Positions 1 to 5,972 are shown, counted from the stretch's first letter. The stretch: DNA of 12,598 nucleotides from GCA-2726865 sp050053595 (GCA_050053595.1 JASFTK010000040.1:1-12598); one strand, 5' to 3'. The notes: generated by a model not told the origin, from the letters alone. Numbers and translations are program-made.

Positions 1-87
1 CATCAAGCATTTCAGTGTGTCGCAGTGGGTGTCCACCACCAACGCCTCCCGGTGTAATCTTAGGATCTTCTCATCCAAGGCACTCAT
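1..87 (-). CDS. Membrane dipeptidase (renal dipeptidase family), N-terminal fragment
   Basis: Only the first 29 residues lie in the window; the gene runs off the left edge. The reading frame opens with ATG at 87-85 and stays open to base 1. Residues 17-25 read VVDTHCDTL, the N-terminal hallmark of the peptidase M19 (renal/membrane dipeptidase) family, in which an H-x-D pair supplies ligands for the binuclear zinc site; here that pair is H21 and D23. Known members hydrolyse dipeptides, often with D-residues at the C-terminal side. An A/T-rich TATA-like box at 113-120 sits about 29 nt upstream of the ATG, so the mRNA is probably leaderless or nearly so. The family call rests on one short but distinctive motif; substrate cannot be inferred. 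Confidence 0.72.
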   Translation of the reverse strand, partial: MSALDEKILRLHREALVVDTHCDTLKCLM

Positions 88-112
88 CTATCACAATTGG
101 GAATAGATGCTG

Positions 113-120
113 CTTAAAAA
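113..120 (-). promoter_or_regulatory. TATA-like box for the dipeptidase gene
   Basis: On the minus strand this reads TTTTTAAG, centred about 29 nt upstream of the dipeptidase ATG at 87. That spacing matches archaeal promoters giving leaderless or very short-leader transcripts. Inferred by position and composition only. Confidence 0.45.
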
Positions 121-169
121 CATGCGAGGCTAGAACGGATGGACTCTTACCCGGGATGTGGGCCTCTTT

Positions 170-514
170 CTATATGATGAATCGGCTGTTCTGATTCTCT
201 TTTTCTCTCTGCTTGGCAAGACCCTTCTGTGTGCCCTCATTGGTTATGTCGATGTCATACTTTATGAACTCCTCAACCATACCGGTGATGGTCTCGGTCA
301 TCTTCTCAAGCTCTTCCTGATTGAAGCTCGACATGATCTCAGGACTGTTTACCCACTGCATCCACCCAGCGAGGCTCTGACCTAGAGCCCCGAAGGCGAA
401 CCGCATGACCCGTACCAGCTCCAACCGGTCTTGATTGGGGCTCTCCATCAACAATTGGAGTTGCTTGAGAGTGTTCTCGCTCCGCTTTATCCAGTTATGG
501 CGCATCTGGCTCAT
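170..514 (-). CDS. DUF2153-like small conserved archaeal protein
   Basis: A 114-residue soluble, probably all-helical protein. It starts MSQMRHNWIKRSENTLKQLQ, then has a central GDRLELV-type segment (here QDRLELVRVMRFAFGAL) and a WMQWVNSPEIMSSFNQEELE stretch, ending in a lysine-rich tail. The pattern of an N-terminal W..S...L helix, a DRLELV..SR-like helix and a W...P.....F..EEL helix resembles the uncharacterised archaeal family DUF2153 from memory; no function is known to me. No signal peptide or TM segment is visible. The ATG at 514 has no clear Shine-Dalgarno, but a TTTAAG box lies about 27 nt upstream, consistent with leaderless expression. It is in the same orientation as the dipeptidase, 82 bp away, but that gene has its own box. 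Confidence 0.7.
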   Translation of the reverse strand: MSQMRHNWIKRSENTLKQLQLLMESPNQDRLELVRVMRFAFGALGQSLAGWMQWVNSPEIMSSFNQEELEKMTETITGMVEEFIKYDIDITNEGTQKGLAKQREKENQNSRFII

Positions 515-538
515 CGAGATAATAGCGCAGCGGCGGCT

Positions 539-544
539 CTTAAA
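539..544 (-). promoter_or_regulatory. TATA-like box for the DUF2153-like gene
   Basis: TTTAAG on the minus strand, centred about 27 nt before the ATG at 514. It implies a leaderless transcript. It lies back to back with the tRNA-Ser promoter at 566-572, so the 82-bp gap 515-596 is a compact divergent promoter. Confidence 0.45.
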
Positions 545-565
545 CGTCTTGGGTCTGGTGGAACT

Positions 566-572
566 CTTAAAT
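566..572 (+). promoter_or_regulatory. TATA-like box for tRNA-Ser
   Basis: CTTAAAT, centred about 28 nt upstream of the mature tRNA 5' end at 597. This is the expected placement for archaeal tRNA genes transcribed with little or no leader. Confidence 0.45.
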
Positions 573-596
573 CCGGGTGGCGGTGGTATATTCTGG

Positions 597-699
597 GCCG
601 GGATCTCCTAGCCTGGAAGGGAGCTAACCCGCAGGGGCTCAGGCCTGGAAAGCTAGTGTCCGTATGGACGCAAGGGTTCAAATCCCTTTCCCGGCGCCA
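597..699 (+). tRNA. tRNA-Ser (anticodon GGA) with a 16-nt intron and encoded CCA
   Basis: Acceptor GCCGGGA (597-603) pairs perfectly with TCCCGGC (689-695); G696 is the discriminator, as expected for archaeal tRNA-Ser, and CCA is encoded at 697-699. The D arm has stem TCCT/GGGA (606-609/619-622 region, last pair T-G) and an AGCCTGGAA loop. After removing 627-642, the anticodon stem is CTAGC (624-626 plus 643-644) against GCTAG (652-656), a perfect 5 bp, closing the loop CTGGAAA with anticodon GGA at 647-649. The long variable arm GTCC-GTAT-GGAC (658-669) makes it class II, ruling in Ser or Leu; G73 and GGA decide for Ser. T stem AAGGG/CCCTT (672-676/684-688) closes TTCAAAT. A short T-run at 702-705 may end transcription. 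SerRS is encoded 4 kb downstream. Confidence 0.95.
627..642 (+). other. 16-nt tRNA intron between positions 29 and 30 with a bulge-helix-bulge motif
   Basis: The precursor folds into a canonical archaeal splice substrate. The central 4-bp helix is GAGC (621-624) with GCTC (637-640). It is flanked by two 3-nt bulges, TAA (625-627) and AGG (641-643); cutting after the second base of each releases A627-G642. Distal to it is CCC/GGG (628-630/634-636) around a GCA triloop; proximal is AGG/CCT (618-620/644-646). Shifting the ends by one base breaks the mature anticodon stem, so the boundaries are well fixed. Archaeal splicing endonuclease is the expected enzyme; EndA subunit type is not visible here. 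Confidence 0.88.
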
Positions 700-713
700 A
701 ATTTTCGGTTGTG

Positions 714-719
714 TTAAAT
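714..719 (+). promoter_or_regulatory. TATA-like box for the cupin gene
   Basis: TTAAAT in the 50-bp gap after the tRNA, about 33 nt before the ATG at 750. It would give a leader of only a few nucleotides. Confidence 0.35.
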
Positions 720-749
720 CCTCGTCCCTTGGATCAGATATGATCCGAT

Positions 750-1094
750 ATGAAGATCATTAGGAGGGAGGATGCCCCTACGTTGGAGACGGTGGAGGGG
801 AGGCATGGGGAGATCCTGATGGCCGGTGAGAAGTGCATGATGATGGTGAATACAATAGAGCCGGGGATACCTACACCGCCCCACAACCACCCCCATGAAC
901 AGATTGGTTTCCTCATCGAAGGGAGTGGGACCCTCTTCATAGACGGCGAGACCCGGGAGATGGAAGCCCAAGCCAGCTTCTTGGTGCCGCCCAACGCCGC
1001 CCACAACTTTGACGCCACTGGCGACAAACCCGCTGTCCTCATAGAGGCCTTCGCACCACCCCGGGAGGACTATCTCTCAAGGGTCAAGGGGTGA
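750..1094 (+). CDS. Small single-domain cupin protein (cupin_2 type)
   Basis: 114 residues, the usual size for a stand-alone cupin barrel. Motif 1 is intact: G39, then H45-N-H47-P-H49-E50 running into GFLIEG, the metal-binding His-His-Glu set; motif 2 supplies H85 in VPPNAAHNF. These should hold a divalent metal (Mn, Fe, Zn or Ni). Family members range from isomerases and dioxygenases to metal-dependent sensors, so the reaction cannot be named. No RBS is evident; leaderless expression from the 714-719 box is likely. An ATG at about 740 is out of frame. It lies 50 bp after tRNA-Ser and 76 bp before the permease, in the same direction, but the permease has its own TATA-like box, so a shared role is only suggestive. 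Confidence 0.85.
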   Translation: MKIIRREDAPTLETVEGRHGEILMAGEKCMMMVNTIEPGIPTPPHNHPHEQIGFLIEGSGTLFIDGETREMEAQASFLVPPNAAHNFDATGDKPAVLIEAFAPPREDYLSRVKG

Positions 1095-1137
1095 AATAAT
1101 TCCAAGGGCCTAACTACGATGTCTTCAAACATGGGAG

Positions 1138-1142
1138 TTAAA
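1138..1142 (+). promoter_or_regulatory. TATA-like box for the permease gene
   Basis: TTAAA within GAGTTAAACC, about 30 nt before the ATG at 1171, suggesting a near-leaderless transcript separate from the cupin gene. Confidence 0.35.
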
Positions 1143-1170
1143 CCATCAAAATCACAGGGATAGATCGAAC

Positions 1171-2265
1171 ATGAGCCTCCCCAGGACCCTGGCGAAGAGG
1201 GGGATCTCGATCCTCAGTGTTGTGTTTATCACCCTCTTCGCCATCACCTTCATCGCTGGGGCGACGGGCCTTGAGGAGAGGATCCTCGTGGGGAAGCTCA
1301 ATAAACTCCGGGGAGGTTACAGCATGAGCCTGGCCGCCCAGGTGGCGGCGGGGGATCTCGACTCCGATGAGGTCCCTAGGTTACTGGAGGCGTTTTACCA
1401 GGATAAGCTGGAGGAGTTTGGACTCGACAGGCCTTGGTGGGGACGGCTTCTCTCAACCCTTTTGATGGTGATGACCTTCGATTTGGGGGAAACGGGATCG
1501 CACGCTGAGGCGGGGGGGTTCCATAGGGTATCAGTTTGGGGGGCTATCTCCGACGCTGTCCCCAACACTCTCCTCCTTCTGCTGGCCAACATGGTGATCA
1601 GCGCCCCTCTCGGCATCATGATCGGGGCATCCAGGGCCAGGAAAGCCCGGGATCGGGGGGACACCGTCACGGCGATGATGTCCACCATATCTTACGCTCT
1701 CCCGGGCTGGCTCCTTGGTTATATGTTGACAGCCGTCCTACTCAGGGCCTGGTATCGGGGGAACCTCTTCTACGGGGGATTCATCTCTACAGGGGGGTAC
1801 CTCGCTATAGGAGAGGTCCACCCCGTCTTCGACTTCTTCTACCACTGGGCTCTCCCCGTCACGAGCCTTGCCATCCCCTCCCTCGGCTTCTGGATTTACC
1901 AGAGCCGCTCCATCCTCATCAACGTGGCTCAGGAGGAATATGTGACTGTAGCGGAAGCCAAGGGCCTAAGTGAGACCCGGATCAACAGGCGTTACGTCCT
2001 CAGGGTTGGCCTCCCCACCATACTGACCCAGGTAGGCCTCGTTATCCACTCCTCCATAGCAAATTCCGTACCCGTCGAGGCTATATTCGGCTGGCACGGC
2101 CTCGGATTCCTTCTCTGGAGGGTGGTCTGGTCGGGAGATATTGCTACTTACGGTAACGCCGGACTCCTCTTGGGGATCGTCTACGCTTACGCCCTTGTCT
2201 ACGCAGCCATCCGGTTCGCCCTGGAGATCCTATACGTGGTCCTGGACCCCCGGATCCGGTACTGA
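1171..2265 (+). CDS. ABC transporter permease, DppB/OppB type (peptide/nickel/oligosaccharide class)
   Basis: A 364-residue inner-membrane permease. TM1 spans about residues 12-33; a large extracytoplasmic segment follows and contains EEFGLDRPWW near 81-90 and a DLGETGS element near 104-110, matching the GLDRP...GDLG.S signature of DppB-like proteins. The core transport domain (about 125-350) has four to five more TM helices and an EAA-type coupling loop at about 255-282 (EEYVTVAEAKGLSETR...GLPTI), which docks on the ATPase. It ends LDPRIRY, the typical DppB C terminus. Such permeases pair with a DppC permease, one or two ATPases and a lipoprotein binding protein, importing peptides, nickel or sugars; none of these is adjacent, and the next gene is an enzyme. 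Substrate is unknown. Confidence 0.9.
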   Translation: MSLPRTLAKRGISILSVVFITLFAITFIAGATGLEERILVGKLNKLRGGYSMSLAAQVAAGDLDSDEVPRLLEAFYQDKLEEFGLDRPWWGRLLSTLLMVMTFDLGETGSHAEAGGFHRVSVWGAISDAVPNTLLLLLANMVISAPLGIMIGASRARKARDRGDTVTAMMSTISYALPGWLLGYMLTAVLLRAWYRGNLFYGGFISTGGYLAIGEVHPVFDFFYHWALPVTSLAIPSLGFWIYQSRSILINVAQEEYVTVAEAKGLSETRINRRYVLRVGLPTILTQVGLVIHSSIANSVPVEAIFGWHGLGFLLWRVVWSGDIATYGNAGLLLGIVYAYALVYAAIRFALEILYVVLDPRIRY

Positions 2266-2278
2266 GAGAAGCCGAAAC

Positions 2279-2287
2279 AATTAATAT
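2279..2287 (+). promoter_or_regulatory. TATA-like box for the guanidino-modifying enzyme gene
   Basis: AATTAATAT, centred about 35 nt upstream of the ATG at 2318. An AGGTGTT at 2308-2314 just before the ATG could act as a weak Shine-Dalgarno, so both short-leader and SD-led initiation are possible. Confidence 0.45.
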
Positions 2288-2317
2288 CGGATCTAAGAGT
2301 CTAACACAGGTGTTCTT

Positions 2318-3454
2318 ATGTCAAGCGAGGGAGAGTTTCAAGCCGCCAGCGGAGGTCCTGAGGATTTTTTCAAGGAGAAAACCGGCCTCACCCTCCGTGA
2401 GCAGTATATAAAGTATCACCCTCAAATCCTCTCTGATTTTGAGGACGAGATGGGGAAATACTGGGGCAGAAAATGGAAGGCCAACACCAACGTCGGGAAG
2501 TTGCGTATGGTCCTACTCCACCGCCCCGGGAAGGAGTTCCTCAGTGTCGGGAAGCCAACACCCTGGCCCCCCCACGACAGCAGCTTGGGGGCGTGGAGGA
2601 TGGCGTTCAAACCCGACCTTGATGAGATGGTGGAGCATCACCAGAACCTAGTCGACGCTTATAAGGCGGAAGGGGTAGAGGTGGTGATACGTAAACCTGA
2701 CCCCAACGATCACCCCTACCAGGTGAAGGCCATCTACACTGACGACGTCTGCCACCCCGGCGTCTACGGTCAGATAATCTTGAGGATGTACGACAACATC
2801 CGGAAGGGTGAGGAACCCCCAACATTCCAGACTCTGGCTGAGATCGGCTGCCCCGTGGTGGGGATGATCGTCGGGAAGGGGATGGCTGAAGGCGGCCCTA
2901 TAGGCTGGCTCGACGAGAAACACGTCGTCGTCGCCGTCCATTATCCGAGGGTCAACACCACCCAACCCGAGGTGATGAGAGCCAACGAGTCGGGTCACGA
3001 GCAGTTCGCCAGGATCATCAAGACCCAGGACCCCGAGGTCGATGTCAGGCTCTGCCCCGGATACGGCACCCGCCTCGGCGTCAGCCACTACACCCTCATC
3101 GACAGGCACACCAGCGTCCAGGACCCCAAGACCATGGACGCCTATCTGGTAGAGTGGATGAAGAACGAGATGGACTGGGAGTTCATCATACCCCCTGACG
3201 AGGTCTGCAGGACCACCCGGACCCGGGATGAAAGGGCTGTTCTGATCAAGAGGGGCCCCGAAACCGGCGTCGTCCTGGAGCCCATGAAGGTTATGGTCCC
3301 CACAGGAGCCCCAAAGGCCACAAAGTGGCTTGAGAGCATCGGTGTCGAGGTCGTCGAGGTGGAGTGTTCCAGCCTGGTGGGCCCCCGGAACAGCGGCACC
3401 ATCCACTGCGCAGCCGGCTCCCTGATACGGGACCCCGAGCCAAAGAGCTACTGA
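2318..3454 (+). CDS. Guanidino-group-modifying superfamily enzyme (amidinotransferase/arginine deiminase-like)
   Basis: 378 residues, cytoplasmic. Superfamily landmarks in order: VLLHRPGKE (65-73), the usual first strand and loop; YTDD (140-143), the position of the conserved Asp; MAEGGPIGWLD (189-199), the E-G-G loop; a candidate His at 257 (GVSHYTLID); and SGTIHCAAGSL (359-369), with C364 as the expected nucleophile that forms the amidino-thioether intermediate. Known members hydrolyse or transfer guanidino/amidino groups (arginine, agmatine, methylarginines, glycine amidinotransfer). The region that normally reads H-L-D is altered here to S-H-Y, and a roughly 60-residue N-terminal extension precedes the core, so this is probably a separate subfamily with an unassigned substrate. 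It follows the permease by 52 bp in the same direction, raising but not proving a shared substrate. Confidence 0.82.
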   Translation: MSSEGEFQAASGGPEDFFKEKTGLTLREQYIKYHPQILSDFEDEMGKYWGRKWKANTNVGKLRMVLLHRPGKEFLSVGKPTPWPPHDSSLGAWRMAFKPDLDEMVEHHQNLVDAYKAEGVEVVIRKPDPNDHPYQVKAIYTDDVCHPGVYGQIILRMYDNIRKGEEPPTFQTLAEIGCPVVGMIVGKGMAEGGPIGWLDEKHVVVAVHYPRVNTTQPEVMRANESGHEQFARIIKTQDPEVDVRLCPGYGTRLGVSHYTLIDRHTSVQDPKTMDAYLVEWMKNEMDWEFIIPPDEVCRTTRTRDERAVLIKRGPETGVVLEPMKVMVPTGAPKATKWLESIGVEVVEVECSSLVGPRNSGTIHCAAGSLIRDPEPKSY

Positions 3455-3555
3455 CCCCTCCACCATCATATTCCATATTGCCAACCTTGGAACGAAGGAT
3501 AGAGGGGGCCCCGGTTATGTCGGCGAAATGAAACCTAAGACTTGGAGGGGCTATG

Positions 3556-4242
3556 TTAGGGTTTTTCCATTACTACGGTGAGGGGCTCTCCCTCGACAAC
3601 CCGGAGGACGAAGTCGAATCTGTCCAGCTCCATGGCGAGGTGAAAGTCTTCCTCCCTGAACTGGGGTCTGGACCTGTCGAAGAACTTGGCCCCTGAGGGG
3701 GCGGCCCTTATCCTCTCCTTCATCCCCTCAATATCGGGGTTCTCCCCTCTGAGACGGGCCTCCAGATACTCAGCGCAGCTCTCGTCCTCCTCATTGGGTT
3801 TCATCCCCACATTTCCCATCGCGACGAGGGAGACCAAATCGGGCTGGATCCTCTGGATACGTCTGACTATCGCGCCCGCCATGACAAAACTACCTAGTAT
3901 GATGTCATCAGCTGAGGTGGCGTTGACCACCCCCTGGGTCCCTGCGCCGGTGGTCTGGATAACCGTCCGCCCTGAGAAATCCGCGAGGCTCACCTCATAA
4001 GGGGAGTTACCATAGTCGAAACCCTCGACCCTGATACCCCCCCTTTCCCCGATCTGGAGCCATTCGGGGTGCTTTTTCCTCAGTTCGAAGGACTCCTCGA
4101 CGGTGAGCACGGGCACGATCAGATCCGCCCCGTTAGCCATAACATGGGCGGCGGTGGTGAAAGCCCTGAAAACATCAATAATCACCGTCAACCCCCGGGC
4201 TTCCCGGGCTCCGGAGACAGTGCTGAACCGTGATACCCTCAT
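3556..4242 (-). CDS. comB: ComB-family 2-phosphosulfolactate phosphatase
   Basis: 228 residues, the normal length for the family. Diagnostic segments are VIIDVFRAFTTAAHVMANGA (20-39), GERGG...GFDYGNSP (65-81), TVIQTTGAGTQGV (93-105, the usual TTNGT-like loop) and EDESCAEYLEARL (152-164). ComB is a Mg-dependent acid phosphatase that converts 2-phospho-3-sulfolactate to sulfolactate, the second step of phosphoenolpyruvate-dependent coenzyme M synthesis, and homologues also occur in non-methanogens. No comA, comC, comDE or mcr gene is in the window, so the product may serve another sulfonate or another phosphoester. The loop reads TTGAGT rather than TTNGT. The ATG at 4242 has a G6 run 12 nt upstream as a possible SD, and this run takes part in an inverted repeat. 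Confidence 0.88.
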   Translation of the reverse strand: MRVSRFSTVSGAREARGLTVIIDVFRAFTTAAHVMANGADLIVPVLTVEESFELRKKHPEWLQIGERGGIRVEGFDYGNSPYEVSLADFSGRTVIQTTGAGTQGVVNATSADDIILGSFVMAGAIVRRIQRIQPDLVSLVAMGNVGMKPNEEDESCAEYLEARLRGENPDIEGMKERIRAAPSGAKFFDRSRPQFREEDFHLAMELDRFDFVLRVVEGEPLTVVMEKP

Positions 4243-4247
4243 GTATC

Positions 4248-4327
4248 AGAAACCCCCCTGCCTTGGTTCCTACGAATGTGGTCAATATCGTTCATACTGG
4301 GAGAGTAGAAGGGGGTTTCTCCCCCTT
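4248..4327 (-). promoter_or_regulatory. Two mutually exclusive stem-loops in the comB leader (candidate RNA switch)
   Basis: Transcribed leftward, the first hairpin is AAGGGGG-AGAAA-CCCCCTT (4327-4309; 7 bp, 5-nt loop). Its 3' half, together with its loop, reads AGAAACCCCC (4320-4311) and is also perfectly complementary over 10 bp to GGGGGTTTCT (4257-4248), which ends 5 nt before the comB ATG and contains the G-run that could serve as its SD. The two pairings cannot coexist. This is seen directly; a regulatory role is inference and requires a transcript starting upstream of 4327, for example from the 62-residue protein gene. Confidence 0.45.
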
Positions 4328-4344
4328 ATCTCTTTGCGGTTGGG

Positions 4345-4533
4345 TCAGTGGGGGAGGGTGAATTTATGTATCTCTTCCTCGAAGTCCATGTCTGCTCCTT
4401 CACCCATGTTCAGCAGTATCTGGTAAATGTTTTTCCTGGCCTCGTCAACTCCTCCGGGATGGTCCCTGTAGTTCCGCATCATGTACCAAGCCCACTGCAG
4501 TGCCTCGAAGGCACCGATCCGGTAGTTTGACAT
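4345..4533 (-). CDS. Small protein of unknown function (62 aa)
   Basis: A short acidic, mostly helical soluble protein. It begins MSNYRIGAFEALQWAWYMMR, continues with a NYRDHPGGVDEARKNIYQIL stretch and ends DFEEEIHKFTLPH. I do not recognise a named family. The aromatic-rich first helix (W-A-W-Y) and even residue composition look like a genuine small protein rather than a shadow; no signal peptide or TM segment is convincing. The ATG at 4533 is preceded by GGGGAAGGTG, giving a G-rich SD; a GTG one codon upstream (4536) overlaps that SD and is less likely. A TATA box at 4564-4574 lies about 35 nt upstream. It precedes comB on the same strand by 102 bp, so the two may share a transcript, and it is divergent from serS. 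Confidence 0.65.
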   Translation of the reverse strand: MSNYRIGAFEALQWAWYMMRNYRDHPGGVDEARKNIYQILLNMGEGADMDFEEEIHKFTLPH

Positions 4534-4563
4534 CACCTTCCCCGATTTGAGCTCTCCGCCATT

Positions 4564-4574
4564 GGTTTTAAACC
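4564..4574. promoter_or_regulatory. Near-palindromic TATA box shared by the 62-aa gene and serS
   Basis: GGTTTTAAACC reads GGTTTAAAACC on the other strand, so it is a plausible TATA box in both directions. Leftward it is about 35 nt from the 62-aa gene start. Rightward it would start serS mRNA near 4595, giving a leader of roughly 75 nt that includes the hairpin at 4622-4639. An alternative serS TATA is the A-rich centre of that hairpin. Confidence 0.4.
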
Positions 4575-4621
4575 GTCCGTAGCTGTTTCAGGCTGGGAGA
4601 CAGGTGAAAGTGGCCTTGGAT

Positions 4622-4639
4622 AACCCCTAAAAAGGGGTT
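4622..4639 (+). promoter_or_regulatory. Perfect hairpin in the serS leader
   Basis: AACCCCT (4622-4628) and AGGGGTT (4633-4639) form a perfect 7-bp stem with an AAAA tetraloop, ending 31 nt before the serS ATG. It could be an mRNA leader structure or, as DNA, an operator around a TAAAAA promoter element. Sequence symmetry is certain; function is not. Confidence 0.45.
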
Positions 4640-4670
4640 GTCGAACATGGTTATGGTTGAGTGCTGAGGG

Positions 4671-5972
4671 ATGTTAGATATCAAACTCATCAGGGAGAAA
4701 CCTGAGTTGGTCAAGGAGAACTTGGCCCGCAGGCATGACCCTGAGAATCTGGCCCTTATCGACAAACTGATAGAGGACGACGCCCAGTGGCGGCGGCTGA
4801 CGGGCGTGGTCAACGATCTCAGGCGGCGGAGGAATGAGATCAGCTCAGAGATCGCCAATGTGATGCAGGAGGGTGGTGACGCGTCGTCCCTCAGGGAGGA
4901 GGCGGGGGAGATCCCAAAGCAGATCGTCGAGGCAGAGACGGAGAGGGATATCTATGGCGACCGGGTCAGGACCGCCCTGCTGGTACTCCCTAACATGCTC
5001 CACAAGTCCGTGCCCTACGGCGTCGACGACTCCGACAACATAGAGATAAAGAGGGTGGGGGATCCCCTGGCCTTTGACTTCAACCCAAAGAGTCACGCAG
5101 AGATAGCGGAGGCCCTCGGGATCCTTGACATGGAGAGGGCGGCGAAGGTCTCAGGGGCGGGGTTCTACTACCTCAGGAACGAACTGGCGCTCTTGGACTA
5201 CTCGATAATGCGTTACGCCATCGACCACCTCATAAAAAAAGGGTTCACCCTCATCGAGCCCCCCTACATGATCAGGAGGAAGCCATACGAGGGGGTCACT
5301 GACCTCGGGGATTTTGAGGATGTTATGTACAAGATCGAGGGGGAGGATCTATACCTCATCGCGACCAGCGAGCATGCCATGGCCAGCATGTTCATGGACG
5401 AGACCTTCCTCGCTGAGGATCTGCCCCTCCGGCTCTGCGGGGTGAGCCCCTGTTTCAGGAAGGAGATCGGGACCCATGGCAAGTACACCAAGGGGCTCTT
5501 CAGGGTCCACCAGTTCAACAAGATCGAGCAGTTCGTCTTCTGCCTCCCCGAACAGAGCTGGGATATCCATGAGGAGATACAGAGGAACTGCGAGGAGCTC
5601 TATCAGGGGCTGGGGGTCCACTACAGGGTGGTGAATGTCTGCACTGGGGACATCGGCAGTATCGCGGCGAAGAAATATGATACCGAGATCTGGATGGCTG
5701 ACGGTATGTTCCGTGAGGTCGGTTCCAACAGTAACTGCACCGATTATCAGGCAAGGAGGCTCAACACCCGGTACAGGATGAAGGAGGGGCAGAGCCCGGT
5801 AGGTCCGGTCCACACCCTGAACAACACGGCGCTGGCCACCAGCAGGACTATGATCGCCATCCTCGAGCAGTATCAGCGGGAGGACGGCTCAGTGCTTGTC
5901 CCTGAACCCCTCAGACCCTACATGAACGGTCTTGAGGTCATCGAGGGAGCTCTCAACCCCGTAAACGTCTAG
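4671..5972 (+). CDS. serS: Seryl-tRNA synthetase, bacterial-type class IIa
   Basis: 433 residues, full length. It charges tRNA-Ser with serine. Residues 1 to about 105 form the charged long coiled-coil arm (LIREKPELVKENLARRHD at the start) that reads the long variable arm of tRNA-Ser. The catalytic core follows: motif 1 near KKGFTLIEPPYM (189-200), the serine-binding loop LIATSEHAMASMF (229-241), motif 2 CFRKEIGTHG..TKGLFRVHQF (261-282) with R263 and E265, and motif 3 HTLNNTALATSRTMIAILE (381-399) with R392. This is the common SerRS, not the rare methanogen type. The ATG follows a GAGGG at 4666-4670. A cognate tRNA-Ser with a long variable arm is in the same window. The leader carries a hairpin. 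Confidence 0.96.
   Translation: MLDIKLIREKPELVKENLARRHDPENLALIDKLIEDDAQWRRLTGVVNDLRRRRNEISSEIANVMQEGGDASSLREEAGEIPKQIVEAETERDIYGDRVRTALLVLPNMLHKSVPYGVDDSDNIEIKRVGDPLAFDFNPKSHAEIAEALGILDMERAAKVSGAGFYYLRNELALLDYSIMRYAIDHLIKKGFTLIEPPYMIRRKPYEGVTDLGDFEDVMYKIEGEDLYLIATSEHAMASMFMDETFLAEDLPLRLCGVSPCFRKEIGTHGKYTKGLFRVHQFNKIEQFVFCLPEQSWDIHEEIQRNCEELYQGLGVHYRVVNVCTGDIGSIAAKKYDTEIWMADGMFREVGSNSNCTDYQARRLNTRYRMKEGQSPVGPVHTLNNTALATSRTMIAILEQYQREDGSVLVPEPLRPYMNGLEVIEGALNPVNV

Noticed and set aside
620..632. Alternative reading of the tRNA as an intronless tRNA-Ser(GCT), using GCTA at 623-626 as anticodon region
   Set aside because: The GGG/CCC stem around it gives a 6-nt loop and no 5-bp anticodon stem, and it leaves the second half of the gene unexplained, whereas the intron model pairs every arm.
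628..644. Intron placed at 31/32 instead of 29/30
   Set aside because: It leaves an A-C mismatch in the anticodon stem and breaks the bulge-helix-bulge geometry.
2648..3484. 278-codon open frame on the minus strand opposite the guanidino-modifying enzyme
   Set aside because: It is antisense to a gene with clear family motifs, has no recognisable domain, and is rich in residues that mirror the G/C-biased codons of the real gene.
5349..5813. 154-codon minus-strand open frame within serS
   Set aside because: It is a shadow of the highly conserved synthetase core, with no motif of its own.
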